Below are positions 18,066 through 28,659 of a DNA stretch of 64,000 nt, in pieces. The stretch is from Chitinophagaceae bacterium. Lineage in GTDB: Bacteria; Bacteroidota; Bacteroidia; Chitinophagales; Chitinophagaceae. Positions within the stretch are counted from its first letter, which is position 1. Each line of letters opens with the position of its first letter. Both the position numbers and the translations under genes were made by a program. The notes beneath the pieces were generated by a model. That model was given only the letters and a program-made list of their open reading frames with translations. It was not told the DNA's origin and searched no databases. The stretch covers positions 1 through 64,000 of the forward strand of contig CANBSH010000004.1 in NCBI GenBank assembly GCA_947372105.1, written 5' to 3'.

Positions 18066-19103
18066 TTAATCTAAAAATGTGGCTTCATGTAATGTATTCC
18101 CTTGTGGTGTATGCACTGCATAATTAAATCCTTTATGTAATGAATAACCTCCATATTCACCTTTTTTATTAATAGCAATAAAACATACTTGAATATCTTT
18201 TGCTTTTTCTTTTTTAATGCGCCTAATTCGTTCTATTACTATTTTACAAGCTTCAGTAGGCGTTTTACCTTGACGCATTTGTTCCACTACAGCACTAGAT
18301 CCTGCCACTCTAATAACATCTTCTCCTTGACCAGTAGCAACTACTGCACCCACTTCATTGTCCACATATAATCCGGCACCAATGACGGGTGAATCTCCCA
18401 CACGACCACGCATTTTAAAACCTGCACCACTTGTAGTACAACTACCACTTAAGTTACCCATACTATCCATAGCAATCATTCCAATGGTATCATGATTCCA
18501 TTCTCCATTACTCAAGCGATGGGGAGCCATTTTAGAAGCATCTAATTGAGTAGTTGCATTTTTACGTTCAATGTTTATGACCGGTTTATACTCCGAATTT
18601 TTCAACCAATTTTGGTAAGAATTTTTAGCATCTTTTGATAGTTCTCCATTTTCTAATTTAAACCCTTGTTCTATTGCAAATTGTTGTGCCCCTTGTCCCA
18701 CCAACATTACGTGTGGTGTTTTTTCCATCACTTTACGTGCCACAGAAATAGGGTGTTTAATTCTTTCTAAAAATGCTACGCTTCCACAATTGAATTCATG
18801 ATCCATAATAGAGGCATCTAAAGTCACAAATCCATCTCGGTCAGGATTGCCATTTAATCCTACACAACAATTCATTTCATCCTCAGTCACCATCACACCT
18901 TTTTCTACCGCATCTAAAGCTTTACCTCCTGATCCTAAAACTTCCCAAGCAGCTTTGTTAGCTGCAAGACCGGCATCCCAAGTGGCAACTACAATAGGTG
19001 TTATAGTTGTAGACAATCCATTCAAAGAAGTAGGTATAAAACCTTGAAGCGTAAAACCTGCAGCTCCTAAACTGCTTAAATTGATAAATTTTCGGCGATC
19101 CAT
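18066..19103 (-). CDS. N4-(beta-N-acetylglucosaminyl)-L-asparaginase (Ntn hydrolase), Tat-exported
   Basis: 345 residues. A twin-arginine start (DRRKFINLSS) followed by a hydrophobic stretch indicates export by Tat. The Ntn-hydrolase nucleophile is Thr206 in NHDTIGMIAMD, where the precursor would cleave itself between Asp205 and Thr206. GRVGDSPVIGAGLYVD and the ATGQGEDV segment match the substrate pocket of glycosylasparaginases rather than plant-type asparaginases. It would release GlcNAc-linked carbohydrate from Asn of N-glycopeptides. It is followed by cutC and faces away from the NahK-like kinase gene. Confidence 0.9.
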   Translation of the reverse strand: MDRRKFINLSSLGAAGFTLQGFIPTSLNGLSTTITPIVVATWDAGLAANKAAWEVLGSGGKALDAVEKGVMVTEDEMNCCVGLNGNPDRDGFVTLDASIMDHEFNCGSVAFLERIKHPISVARKVMEKTPHVMLVGQGAQQFAIEQGFKLENGELSKDAKNSYQNWLKNSEYKPVINIERKNATTQLDASKMAPHRLSNGEWNHDTIGMIAMDSMGNLSGSCTTSGAGFKMRGRVGDSPVIGAGLYVDNEVGAVVATGQGEDVIRVAGSSAVVEQMRQGKTPTEACKIVIERIRRIKKEKAKDIQVCFIAINKKGEYGGYSLHKGFNYAVHTPQGNTLHEATFLD

Positions 19104-19222
19104 AATCCTAATTATTTTAAAGATTCAGCTATCTTAATTGATTTCATAGTAATGTGGCAGAATATCATTGTCAAGTTACGAACAATGATTCTATTTTGTA
19201 GTACTTTTATTTATAAATTTTT

Positions 19223-20230
19223 ATGCAAGAAATTTTTGATCAATATCAATGGGAAGTTACTCAATGCACGCCTTTGCATCAGGGTTTAATTAATAAGACC
19301 TATGTGGTAGCAACGGCACATGGAGATTATATTTTACAAACTATTAACCATGCTGTTTTTAAGGACCCTAGTGCAATAGATCAAAATATTAATACAATTG
19401 GAGCTTACTTGAAATTAAATAGCCCTGATTATTTATATACTCATTTGGTGCCAAATAAAAATGGCAACACTTTAATAGAGTGGGAGGGCAGCTACTTTCG
19501 AGCATTCCATAAAATAAATGGCTATGCATTAAGTGTTTTAGAAAATGCCAATCAAGTAGAAGAAGCTGCTAAACAATTTGGAGGATTCACACATCAACTC
19601 AGAAATTTCAAGGCGGATGAGTTAAAAAACACCTTGATTGATTTTCATAATTTAAGTTTAAGATTTAAGCAATTTAATACAGCATTATTACAAGGTAATC
19701 CTCATCGTATTGAATCCTCTAAAGAAGCAATTTCTTTTTTATTAAATAAACAATCCATCACTGATAAATACGAATATTTCATTGAGCATCCTGATGTTCA
19801 AAAAAGAGTTACGCATCATGATACTAAAATTAGCAATGTGCTTTTTAATGACCATGGAAAAGCAATATGCGTTATTGATTTAGATACGACTATGGCCGGC
19901 TATTTTATAAGCGATGTGGGAGATATGTGCCGCACATGTTTATGTACTGTTTCGGAAGAAGAACAAGATTTTAATACAATTGAAGTGAAAGCAGACCGAT
20001 GGGAGGGTCTTCAAAAAGGATATTTACATCATATGCAATACGAACTATCTGCTTTTGAAAAAGATCATTTTTTTTATAGTGGCCAATTCATGATTTATAT
20101 GCAAGCACTTCGTTTTTTAACGGATCATCTACAAAATGATATTTATTATGGAGCACGTTATGAAAACCATAATTACAATAGAGCACTCAATCAAATAAGA
20201 TTATTAGAAGTCTACGAAAAATTGGCTTAG
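19223..20230 (+). CDS. APH-fold sugar kinase, NahK-like
   Basis: 335 residues of the aminoglycoside phosphotransferase/choline kinase fold. The catalytic loop is HHDTKISNVLF (about 199-209) and the metal loop is VIDLDTTMAGYFISDVGD (about 219-236). N-terminal VTQCTPLHQGLINKTYVV and YILQTINH are the nucleotide-binding strands. The spacing and wording of the two loops resemble N-acetylhexosamine 1-kinase (NahK). That fits the flanking glycosidase and glycosylasparaginase genes, but other substrates (homoserine, choline, other sugars) remain possible. Confidence 0.72.
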   Translation: MQEIFDQYQWEVTQCTPLHQGLINKTYVVATAHGDYILQTINHAVFKDPSAIDQNINTIGAYLKLNSPDYLYTHLVPNKNGNTLIEWEGSYFRAFHKINGYALSVLENANQVEEAAKQFGGFTHQLRNFKADELKNTLIDFHNLSLRFKQFNTALLQGNPHRIESSKEAISFLLNKQSITDKYEYFIEHPDVQKRVTHHDTKISNVLFNDHGKAICVIDLDTTMAGYFISDVGDMCRTCLCTVSEEEQDFNTIEVKADRWEGLQKGYLHHMQYELSAFEKDHFFYSGQFMIYMQALRFLTDHLQNDIYYGARYENHNYNRALNQIRLLEVYEKLA

Positions 20231-20294
20231 TCAGAAATAGGTTATTCTATTCTTCAATTAGATCTTGTATTTGATACTATCTTTTATAGTATTG

Positions 20295-22186
<1,892 letters not shown>

Positions 22187-22906
22187 ATGTCATTTATACA
22201 AAATCGCACATTTAGCTTCCTTTTAGGTTCTTTCCTATTTTTAGCTCCTTTAGTCAGTTTTAGCCAGGATTGCAAAGTTTTGGATCCTAATTTAACTGGC
22301 AACTATACTGGTGACTGTAAAAATGGAAAAGCAGAAGGTAAAGGCAAGGCTGTGGGTATTCATACTTATGAAGGTGAATTTAAAGCAGGTCTTCCCGATG
22401 GCCAAGGTTTTTATACCGACAACTTAGGTAATAGTTTTAAAGGCTATTTTAAGAAAGGTAAAAAAGAAGGTCAAGGTTTAGCTACAATTAAAACTGAAAA
22501 AGGGATTGATAGCGTTTTAACTGGATTTTGGAAAAGAGATAAATATGTAGGTTTATTTGAAGCTCCCTATAAAATCATAAGTAAATCCTACATGGTTAAT
22601 ACGGTCAGTGTAAATGCAGAAGCTTCTAATAATTTCCCCACTATTGAATTGACTTTAGAAAGTGTTACAGGTGGATCTGTAGACTTACATGGTGATATCC
22701 CAAAACCTACTTTAACTGAAGTCATTTTTAATAAAGGGAGTTATAATGTAATGAATGAAATTACCACTCAACAAAAACGTAATGTTTATATTTTTAATAA
22801 CCTCATCTACCCTGCTACTGTTACTTTTAAAATAGGGCCTGAAGAAGTTTTGATTGAGTTTTACGAACAAAAGAATTTTAAAGTAAGTATAGTTTTAAGA
22901 ACATAA
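22187..22906 (+). CDS. Exported MORN-repeat protein
   Basis: 239 residues with a signal peptide (cleavage likely after SFSQ, about residue 27). Three MORN units cover about 37-100: LTGNYTGDCKNGKAEGKG, YEGEFKAGLPDGQG and FKGYFKKGKKEGQG. The rest (about 120-239) is a beta-rich region without a recognised domain. MORN repeats mediate lipid or protein contacts; in Bacteroidota many are secreted or envelope proteins of unknown role. It is monocistronic, with a strong terminator behind it. Confidence 0.82.
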   Translation: MSFIQNRTFSFLLGSFLFLAPLVSFSQDCKVLDPNLTGNYTGDCKNGKAEGKGKAVGIHTYEGEFKAGLPDGQGFYTDNLGNSFKGYFKKGKKEGQGLATIKTEKGIDSVLTGFWKRDKYVGLFEAPYKIISKSYMVNTVSVNAEASNNFPTIELTLESVTGGSVDLHGDIPKPTLTEVIFNKGSYNVMNEITTQQKRNVYIFNNLIYPATVTFKIGPEEVLIEFYEQKNFKVSIVLRT

Positions 22907-22976
22907 TTAGTAAGCTATTCGTATTTCAAAATATCTAACCCTATAATAAATATTACAAATATTATAAAGTTGCATT

Positions 22977-23012
22977 AAAAAAACCTTCTCATATTATTGA
23001 GAAGGTTTTTTT
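22977..23012. terminator. Bidirectional intrinsic terminator
   Basis: AAAAAAACCTTCTC (22977-22990) pairs perfectly with GAGAAGGTTTTTTT (22999-23012) around an 8-nt loop. It serves the convergent MORN gene and the minus-strand TPR-like gene. Confidence 0.88.
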
Positions 23013-23040
23013 ATAGAAATCTTTTTATTTCAAATAATTA

Positions 23041-24414
23041 CTATTGATACTTGTCATGTAACTTATCGTAGTAATTATATTTAACATCAAATTCATCAGA
23101 TGCTTTTTGATCTTTCCCTTTTAATTTATCTCTTTTAAAAGCATATAAAGTAGCTAGAAAATCAACCGATCTAGCAGCAACACTTTTTTCAGTTCTTTCT
23201 AATTTTGGTTTATCCTTAATGTTACTAAAAGCTTTTTCAATCCACTCTATCGCCGCATCCACTTTTTCTTTAATAGGAGCATCTAATAAGGCGTTTAATT
23301 TTTTAACAGAATCCACTTGAGCTTTAAATTGAGCATCTACTTGAAGTTTCTTTTTAGGATCCTTTGGAGCAACGGGTCTATTAGAATTTAATAATTGTAA
23401 GGCTCTGATGTTTTCGCCATATTTATCATCTAAAACAGTATATTGATTATAATAGCTAATACCTACGTTGAAAGCTGCTGCGTAATTATTGTTATTGAAG
23501 TTAAAAGCTTTCTTATAGGCATCTTGTGCTTTTAAAATATAAATTTCAGCTGTTTCATTAGATAATCCTTCTAATGTTTTGCCAGCCATAAACATATCAC
23601 CAAACATTTGAGCAGCATTCTCATTTAATGAAGCATCTACAACCATTTTGTCATACATTTTCATTTTTTCATCCATGCTTAAATTCTTCTCAATATAGTC
23701 TAGCTTATATTCAAACCAATTTTCTGAAGGATAAGCAGCAGCTGATAAAGCATAATATTTTTCAAAATTAGTTTGATCCTTTTTATTAATAAATTGCATT
23801 AATAAAAAACGATAGATATCTAATGCATCTGGAGTTTTGATATTTGCATCCACCATTCTTCTGTAATAAAGATTAGATGCATCCAAATTGCCTGCATTTT
23901 GATTCGCATAGCCTGCATACATTAAAGAAGTAGTATCGAATTTTTGTTTGGAAGATGACCAACCTTGTGTAAATACGATATCACTATACTTTACAGCTTC
24001 ATCAAAGCTAGTCGCCGCTTCTTTCCATTTTTTTGCATTAAAGGCATCTACCCCATCTTTGAAAGCTTTAAAATAAATATCAAAGAAAGGATCCGGTCCA
24101 TTGTCTTTTGCAGTAGCATAATTGGATTCTAATTTCATGTACTCATCCAAAGCCTTGCGCATATCAGCAAATGCATTAGGATATTTTGAGGCTACTGAAG
24201 CATCTTTTGCTAAAGCTCCGTTAATACGAGCTTTTAAATAATAGCCTTCCGCTGTAGTGCCTAATGTAGCTTTTTTGGCTACGGCTTTATCATATTCATC
24301 TTTAGCAGCTTCAAACTTTCCTAACAATATGTTAGTGGTTACTTTTTTTAGATCTTGCGCAAATGACATTTGAACCAATGTCAAAAAGCTTAACAAACCG
24401 ATTATTTTTTTCAT
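23041..24414 (-). CDS. Exported TPR-like protein of unknown function
   Basis: 457 residues with a signal peptide (KKIIGLLSFLTLVQMSFAQ). The mature protein is almost wholly helical, with TPR-like A-x-x-x-Y/F-x-x-A patterns: AAKDEYDKAVAKKATLG near the start, WKEAATSFDEAVKY, AGYANQNAGNLDASNLYYRR and ILKAQDAYKKAFNFNNNNY. I do not recognise a catalytic domain. It lies 36 bp downstream of gyrA on the same strand, so it may be read from the gyrA promoter. Confidence 0.75.
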   Translation of the reverse strand: MKKIIGLLSFLTLVQMSFAQDLKKVTTNILLGKFEAAKDEYDKAVAKKATLGTTAEGYYLKARINGALAKDASVASKYPNAFADMRKALDEYMKLESNYATAKDNGPDPFFDIYFKAFKDGVDAFNAKKWKEAATSFDEAVKYSDIVFTQGWSSSKQKFDTTSLMYAGYANQNAGNLDASNLYYRRMVDANIKTPDALDIYRFLLMQFINKKDQTNFEKYYALSAAAYPSENWFEYKLDYIEKNLSMDEKMKMYDKMVVDASLNENAAQMFGDMFMAGKTLEGLSNETAEIYILKAQDAYKKAFNFNNNNYAAAFNVGISYYNQYTVLDDKYGENIRALQLLNSNRPVAPKDPKKKLQVDAQFKAQVDSVKKLNALLDAPIKEKVDAAIEWIEKAFSNIKDKPKLERTEKSVAARSVDFLATLYAFKRDKLKGKDQKASDEFDVKYNYYDKLHDKYQ

Positions 24415-24450
24415 ATGTTTAATTAGTTACGGTGGTAAATTTATTAAATT

Positions 24451-27078
24451 TTATGCTTCAGGTGTATTTTCTTCAGTAATATTTGAAGTATCAGTACTAT
24501 CTGAACTATTTGTAGTATTATCTTCTGATACAGTACCATTTTCAATATCGACATCGGTTGCTGTAGCTTCTCCCTCTGTTAATTCTAAATCTGGTTCATC
24601 TTGATCGGCAATTTTAGAAGTAGCTGCGATTTCATCACCCTCATCTAGTCGGATTAACTTGACACCTTGAGTGGCACGTCCAGCTTCACGGATTTCAGAA
24701 ATATTGGTACGTATAGTCACACCAGATTTACAAGTAATGATTAAATCATCTTTCTCTAGTACATCCATAATACCTACTAAACTTCCAGTTTTTTCAGTGA
24801 CGTTAATAGTTTTCACCCCTTTGCCACCTCTGTTGGTTATACGGTATTCATCTATAGCAGTACGTTTACCAAAACCTTGCTGACTCACCACTAAAATAGT
24901 ACGGTCTTTATCTTCACGGTTCACGCAAACTAATCCTACTACTTCGTCGGTATCATTATCAACCTCAATACCAGCAACTCCTATAGCACCTCGACCTGTT
25001 GGTCGCACTTTTTCTTCAGGGAAACGAATAGCACGACCCGACTTTACTGCCATCATAACTTCATTATTGCCATCTGTTAATCGAGCAAATAATAATTCAT
25101 CTCCTTCATTAATAGTAATAGCATTCACCCCACTTACTCTTGGACGACTAAATTCTTCCAAGCATGTTTTTTTGATGATACCTCGTTTGGTACATAAAAC
25201 GATATAGTGACTATTCACATAATCTTTATCATCTAATTTTCGTACATCAATAATTGCTTTTACCTTATCATCAGTTGGAATTTGAATTAAGTTTTGAACA
25301 GCACGTCCTTTACTTGTTTTTTCTCCTTCAGGGATTTCATATACTCTTAACCAGAAACATCTTCCTTTTTCGGTGAAGAATAACATAGTATCATGGGTAG
25401 ATGCAATAAATAAATGTTCAACGAAATCTTCTTCTCGTGTTTTAGAACCTATCGCACCTCTTCCACCTCTTTTTTGTTGACGATATTCTGAAACAGATGT
25501 TCTTTTGATATATCCTAAGTGAGATATGGTAATAACAACATCTTCTTCTTCGATTAAATCTTCCAACTTCATTTCATCTGCCAAATATTGAATCTCTGAT
25601 TTACGTTCATCCCCAAATTTTTCTTTAACTTCTAATAATTCAGTTTTGATTAATTCATAACGTAAATGTTCGCTTCCTAATAATTCTTTTAAAGAAGCAA
25701 TCAATTTCATTAATCCATCAAATTCTTCTTTAATTTTTTCACGCTCCATACCAGTCAAACGTTGCAATCTTAATTCTAAGATAGCCTTAGCTTGCACTTC
25801 AGATATACCCCAGCCTGCCGTCATTAATGCTTCTTTTGCAGCATCAGGATTGGCTGAATTTCGAATTAAACGAATCACTTCATCTAAATGATCTAAAGCA
25901 ATTAAATAGCCTTCTAATATATGAGCACGATCTTCGGCTTTCTTTAATTCAAATTTGGCTCGACGAATCACCACTTCCATTCTAAAGTCAACAAATTCAA
26001 TGATTAAATCTCTGACATTTAAAATTTTAGGACGGCCTTTACTTAGAGCCACATTATTAACACCATAACTAGTTTGTAATTCTGTGTACTTAAATAATTG
26101 ATTGATGATGACTTGAGCTACCGCATCCTTTCTTAATTCAATGACAATACGAGTTCCTTCACGTTTGTTACTTTCATTATTTACGTGCGTGATGCCATCA
26201 ATCGTTTTATCAACTACTAATTGACCAATACGATCTGTTAAATTATCACGATTTACTTGGTAAGGAATTTCATTGATTACAATTAATTCACGACCATTGG
26301 CTTTGGTTTCTACATTACATCTGCCTCTTAAAACGACTCTACCTCTTCCTGTCATTAAACCTTGCTTTACGCCTTCCATTCCGTAAATAATTCCTCCGGT
26401 GGGAAAATCGGGCGCTTTCACAAATTGAATTAATTCTTCGATAGTAATATCATGATTATCTATATAAGCAATACAACCATCCACTACTTCATTCAAATTA
26501 TGAGGCAACATATTGGTAGCCATACCCACCGCAATTCCTGAAGATCCGTTTACTAATAATTGAGGGATACGAGTAGGTAATACAGAAGGTTCTTGTAAAC
26601 TATCATCAAAATTAAGTTGATAATCCACGGTATCTTTTTCAAGATCATCCAACATTGCTTCAGAAATTTTTTGCAAACGAGCTTCGGTATAACGCATTGC
26701 TGCTGGCGGATCTCCATCTTGGTTACCAAAGTTACCTTGACCATCCACTAACTTATAACGCATCGTCCACTCTTGTGCCATACGCACTAAAGTGTCATAA
26801 ATAGCAGTATCTCCATGGGGATGGAATTTACCCATCACTTCTCCCACAATACGAGCTGATTTTTTATACGCTTTGTTGCTGTTATTACCCAGCTCATGCA
26901 TCGCAAATAAAACTCTACGATGTACTGGTTTAAAACCATCTCTTACATCAGGTAAAGCACGACCTACTATCACTGACATTGAATAATCAATGTAGGAGGT
27001 TTTCATTTGCTCTTCAATGTTCACTTTTATAACGCGATCGTTATCCTGGGTGGCTTCTAATCCTAAATTTTCTTCCAT
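24451..27078 (-). CDS. gyrA: DNA gyrase subunit A
   Basis: 875 residues from the ATG at 27078 (an upstream ATG at 27114 adds 12 residues). The breakage-reunion domain has [13 protein letters not shown] near 78-90 and the catalytic tyrosine Tyr130 in [11 protein letters not shown] GyrA box, QQKRGGRG, begins the C-terminal DNA-wrapping beta-pinwheel and distinguishes it from ParC. The quinolone-region residue equivalent to E. coli Ser83 is Thr91; the Asp87 equivalent is kept. The last 60 residues are an acidic, Ser/Thr-rich tail. gyrB is not in the window. Confidence 0.97.
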   Translation of the reverse strand: MEENLGLEATQDNDRVIKVNIEEQMKTSYIDYSMSVIVGRALPDVRDGFKPVHRRVLFAMHELGNNSNKAYKKSARIVGEVMGKFHPHGDTAIYDTLVRMAQEWTMRYKLVDGQGNFGNQDGDPPAAMRYTEARLQKISEAMLDDLEKDTVDYQLNFDDSLQEPSVLPTRIPQLLVNGSSGIAVGMATNMLPHNLNEVVDGCIAYIDNHDITIEELIQFVKAPDFPTGGIIYGMEGVKQGLMTGRGRVVLRGRCNVETKANGRELIVINEIPYQVNRDNLTDRIGQLVVDKTIDGITHVNNESNKREGTRIVIELRKDAVAQVIINQLFKYTELQTSYGVNNVALSKGRPKILNVRDLIIEFVDFRMEVVIRRAKFELKKAEDRAHILEGYLIALDHLDEVIRLIRNSANPDAAKEALMTAGWGISEVQAKAILELRLQRLTGMEREKIKEEFDGLMKLIASLKELLGSEHLRYELIKTELLEVKEKFGDERKSEIQYLADEMKLEDLIEEEDVVITISHLGYIKRTSVSEYRQQKRGGRGAIGSKTREEDFVEHLFIASTHDTMLFFTEKGRCFWLRVYEIPEGEKTSKGRAVQNLIQIPTDDKVKAIIDVRKLDDKDYVNSHYIVLCTKRGIIKKTCLEEFSRPRVSGVNAITINEGDELLFARLTDGNNEVMMAVKSGRAIRFPEEKVRPTGRGAIGVAGIEVDNDTDEVVGLVCVNREDKDRTILVVSQQGFGKRTAIDEYRITNRGGKGVKTINVTEKTGSLVGIMDVLEKDDLIITCKSGVTIRTNISEIREAGRATQGVKLIRLDEGDEIAATSKIADQDEPDLELTEGEATATDVDIENGTVSEDNTTNSSDSTDTSNITEENTPEA

Positions 27079-27190
27079 AAATTTTAACTTTCTTTGACCG
27101 TAATTTTTTAGCATAAATAGGCTAAAAACAAGGCCTTACGAAGATACCTTTTTGAGGTCTTTTTTGGTTTAAATTTGGGGTAAATTTTTA

Positions 27191-27216
27191 GTGGATTTAT
27201 CCACAGTTGTGGGTAA
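27191..27216. promoter_or_regulatory. Inverted pair of DnaA-box-like sites between gyrA and a divergent gene
   Basis: TTATCCACA at 27197-27205 is an exact consensus DnaA box. Two bases on, TGTGGGTAA (27208-27216) is an inverted box with one mismatch (TTACCCACA). The first also sits in GTGGAT-TT-ATCCAC (27191-27204). It lies about 110-140 bp upstream of the gyrA start, so DnaA control of gyrA is a reasonable inference. Confidence 0.55.
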
Positions 27217-27265
27217 GAATTGCTAACTTTAATGCTACCATTATCAAGTACTTATAAAGCTTATT

Positions 27266-28612
27266 ATGCCCACCACCATTTTAATATTAGGCGCAGGCAA
27301 ATCAGCCACTATTTTGATTGAATATTTACAACAAAAAGCAGTTGAAAATAATTGGTATATCCTATTAGCTGATGGGGATGAAAATGTAGCTATCAAAAAG
27401 TGGAATAATGCTCAAAATGGCCATGCTATTGGGATTGATATTTTGGATACTACTAAAAGACATGATTTAATTAGCTCCTCAACAGTAGTAATTTCTATGT
27501 TACCTGCCTTTTTACATACGCTTGTGGCAGAAGATTGTTTGTTATTAGGTAAGTCTTTATTTACGGCCTCCTATGTGGAAGAAGGCATGAAGAAAATACA
27601 AAATCAAATACAGGAAAAGGGGCTTTTATTTTTATGTGAAATGGGGTTAGATCCAGGCATTGATCATATGAGTGCTATGGAATTGATCCATAGAATACAA
27701 AATCAAGGGGGCAAAATCACTTCATTCGCTTCCCATTGTGGTGGTTTAATTGCTCCAGAAAGCGATAATAACCCATGGCATTACAAAATAAGCTGGAACC
27801 CCAGGAATATCATTTTAGCGGGAAAATCGGGCGCTATTTACCTAAAAAATGGTAAAGAAGTGTCTATACCCTATACTCAGTTATTTCAAGGATACCCTAT
27901 TTTAAACATAGATGAAATTGCCCCCCTCACATATTACCCTAATCGAAACTCTCTGGATTATATTCAAACCTATTCATTAGAGGGGATTCAAAATTTTGTG
28001 AGAACCACTTTAAGACCTGTTGATTTTTGCGCAGGATGGAATGCAATCGTGCAATTAAAATTAACCGATGAGGCTTCTTTTCAATTACAAGAAGGCACCA
28101 CGATTCAACAATGGTTTCAAAATCATTTAAGGGCTCATTCTTTAGAAGATAAATATGATCATTTGATTCAAGATCCTACCCTATTTTCTTTGTTGCAATT
28201 TATTGATTTCAAAAATGATACAATAATTCCCTTCACTCTAACTAATTCAGCTCATTCAACTAATAATGCAAGCATCTTACAATGGATTTTGGAGGAGAAA
28301 TGGAAATTAGAACCTTCTGACAAAGACATGATTATAATGCAGCATCAAGTTGAATATTCATTACAAAATGAAACACATTCAATAGAAAGCAGTTTTGTTT
28401 TAAAAGGTATAGACGCGATACATACCGCCATGGCTAGTACTGTTGGACTTCCTTTGGCCATTAGTGTTTGTGCCTATTTAAAAGGTGAAATAACTTGTAC
28501 AGGTTTGCATATTCCTACCTTACCCGAAATATATGAACCCGTATTAAAAGTGTTAAAAGAAGAAGGGATTGTATTTACCGAAACACATCATATACAATTA
28601 AATTTAATTTAA
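27266..28612 (+). CDS. Saccharopine dehydrogenase-like oxidoreductase
   Basis: 448 residues. The N-terminal Rossmann motif is TILILGAGKSATILIEYL; a second segment, CEMGLDPGIDHMSAMELI (about 128-145), and HCGGLIAPESDNNPWHYK are typical of saccharopine reductase/dehydrogenase-family enzymes. In this phylum the family acts in lysine or related amino-acid metabolism, but substrates are seldom tested. It diverges from gyrA. A perfect 14-bp inverted repeat spans its stop codon. Confidence 0.85.
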   Translation: MPTTILILGAGKSATILIEYLQQKAVENNWYILLADGDENVAIKKWNNAQNGHAIGIDILDTTKRHDLISSSTVVISMLPAFLHTLVAEDCLLLGKSLFTASYVEEGMKKIQNQIQEKGLLFLCEMGLDPGIDHMSAMELIHRIQNQGGKITSFASHCGGLIAPESDNNPWHYKISWNPRNIILAGKSGAIYLKNGKEVSIPYTQLFQGYPILNIDEIAPLTYYPNRNSLDYIQTYSLEGIQNFVRTTLRPVDFCAGWNAIVQLKLTDEASFQLQEGTTIQQWFQNHLRAHSLEDKYDHLIQDPTLFSLLQFIDFKNDTIIPFTLTNSAHSTNNASILQWILEEKWKLEPSDKDMIIMQHQVEYSLQNETHSIESSFVLKGIDAIHTAMASTVGLPLAISVCAYLKGEITCTGLHIPTLPEIYEPVLKVLKEEGIVFTETHHIQLNLI

Positions 28613-28621
28613 TTGTATATG
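28589..28621. terminator. Perfect inverted repeat across the saccharopine-dehydrogenase-like stop codon
   Basis: CATATACAATTAAA (28589-28602) pairs with TTTAATTGTATATG (28608-28621) with a 5-nt loop. The stem includes the last codons and the TAA (28610-28612). It is AT-rich with no clean T-run, so it may be a weak bidirectional terminator or a 3'-end stabiliser. Confidence 0.5.
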
Positions 28622-28659
28622 ATTTAATAATTAGATACCTAATTATTGATTTAAAAAAC

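Noticed and set aside
20274-20292. ATACTAT/ATAGTAT inverted repeat between the kinase and GH109 genes
   Set aside because: Seven AT-rich pairs without a T-run; too weak to call a terminator.
27100-27265. Chromosomal replication origin
   Set aside because: Only two DnaA-box-like sites and no dnaA or other origin genes; too little for an oriC call, kept as a regulatory finding.
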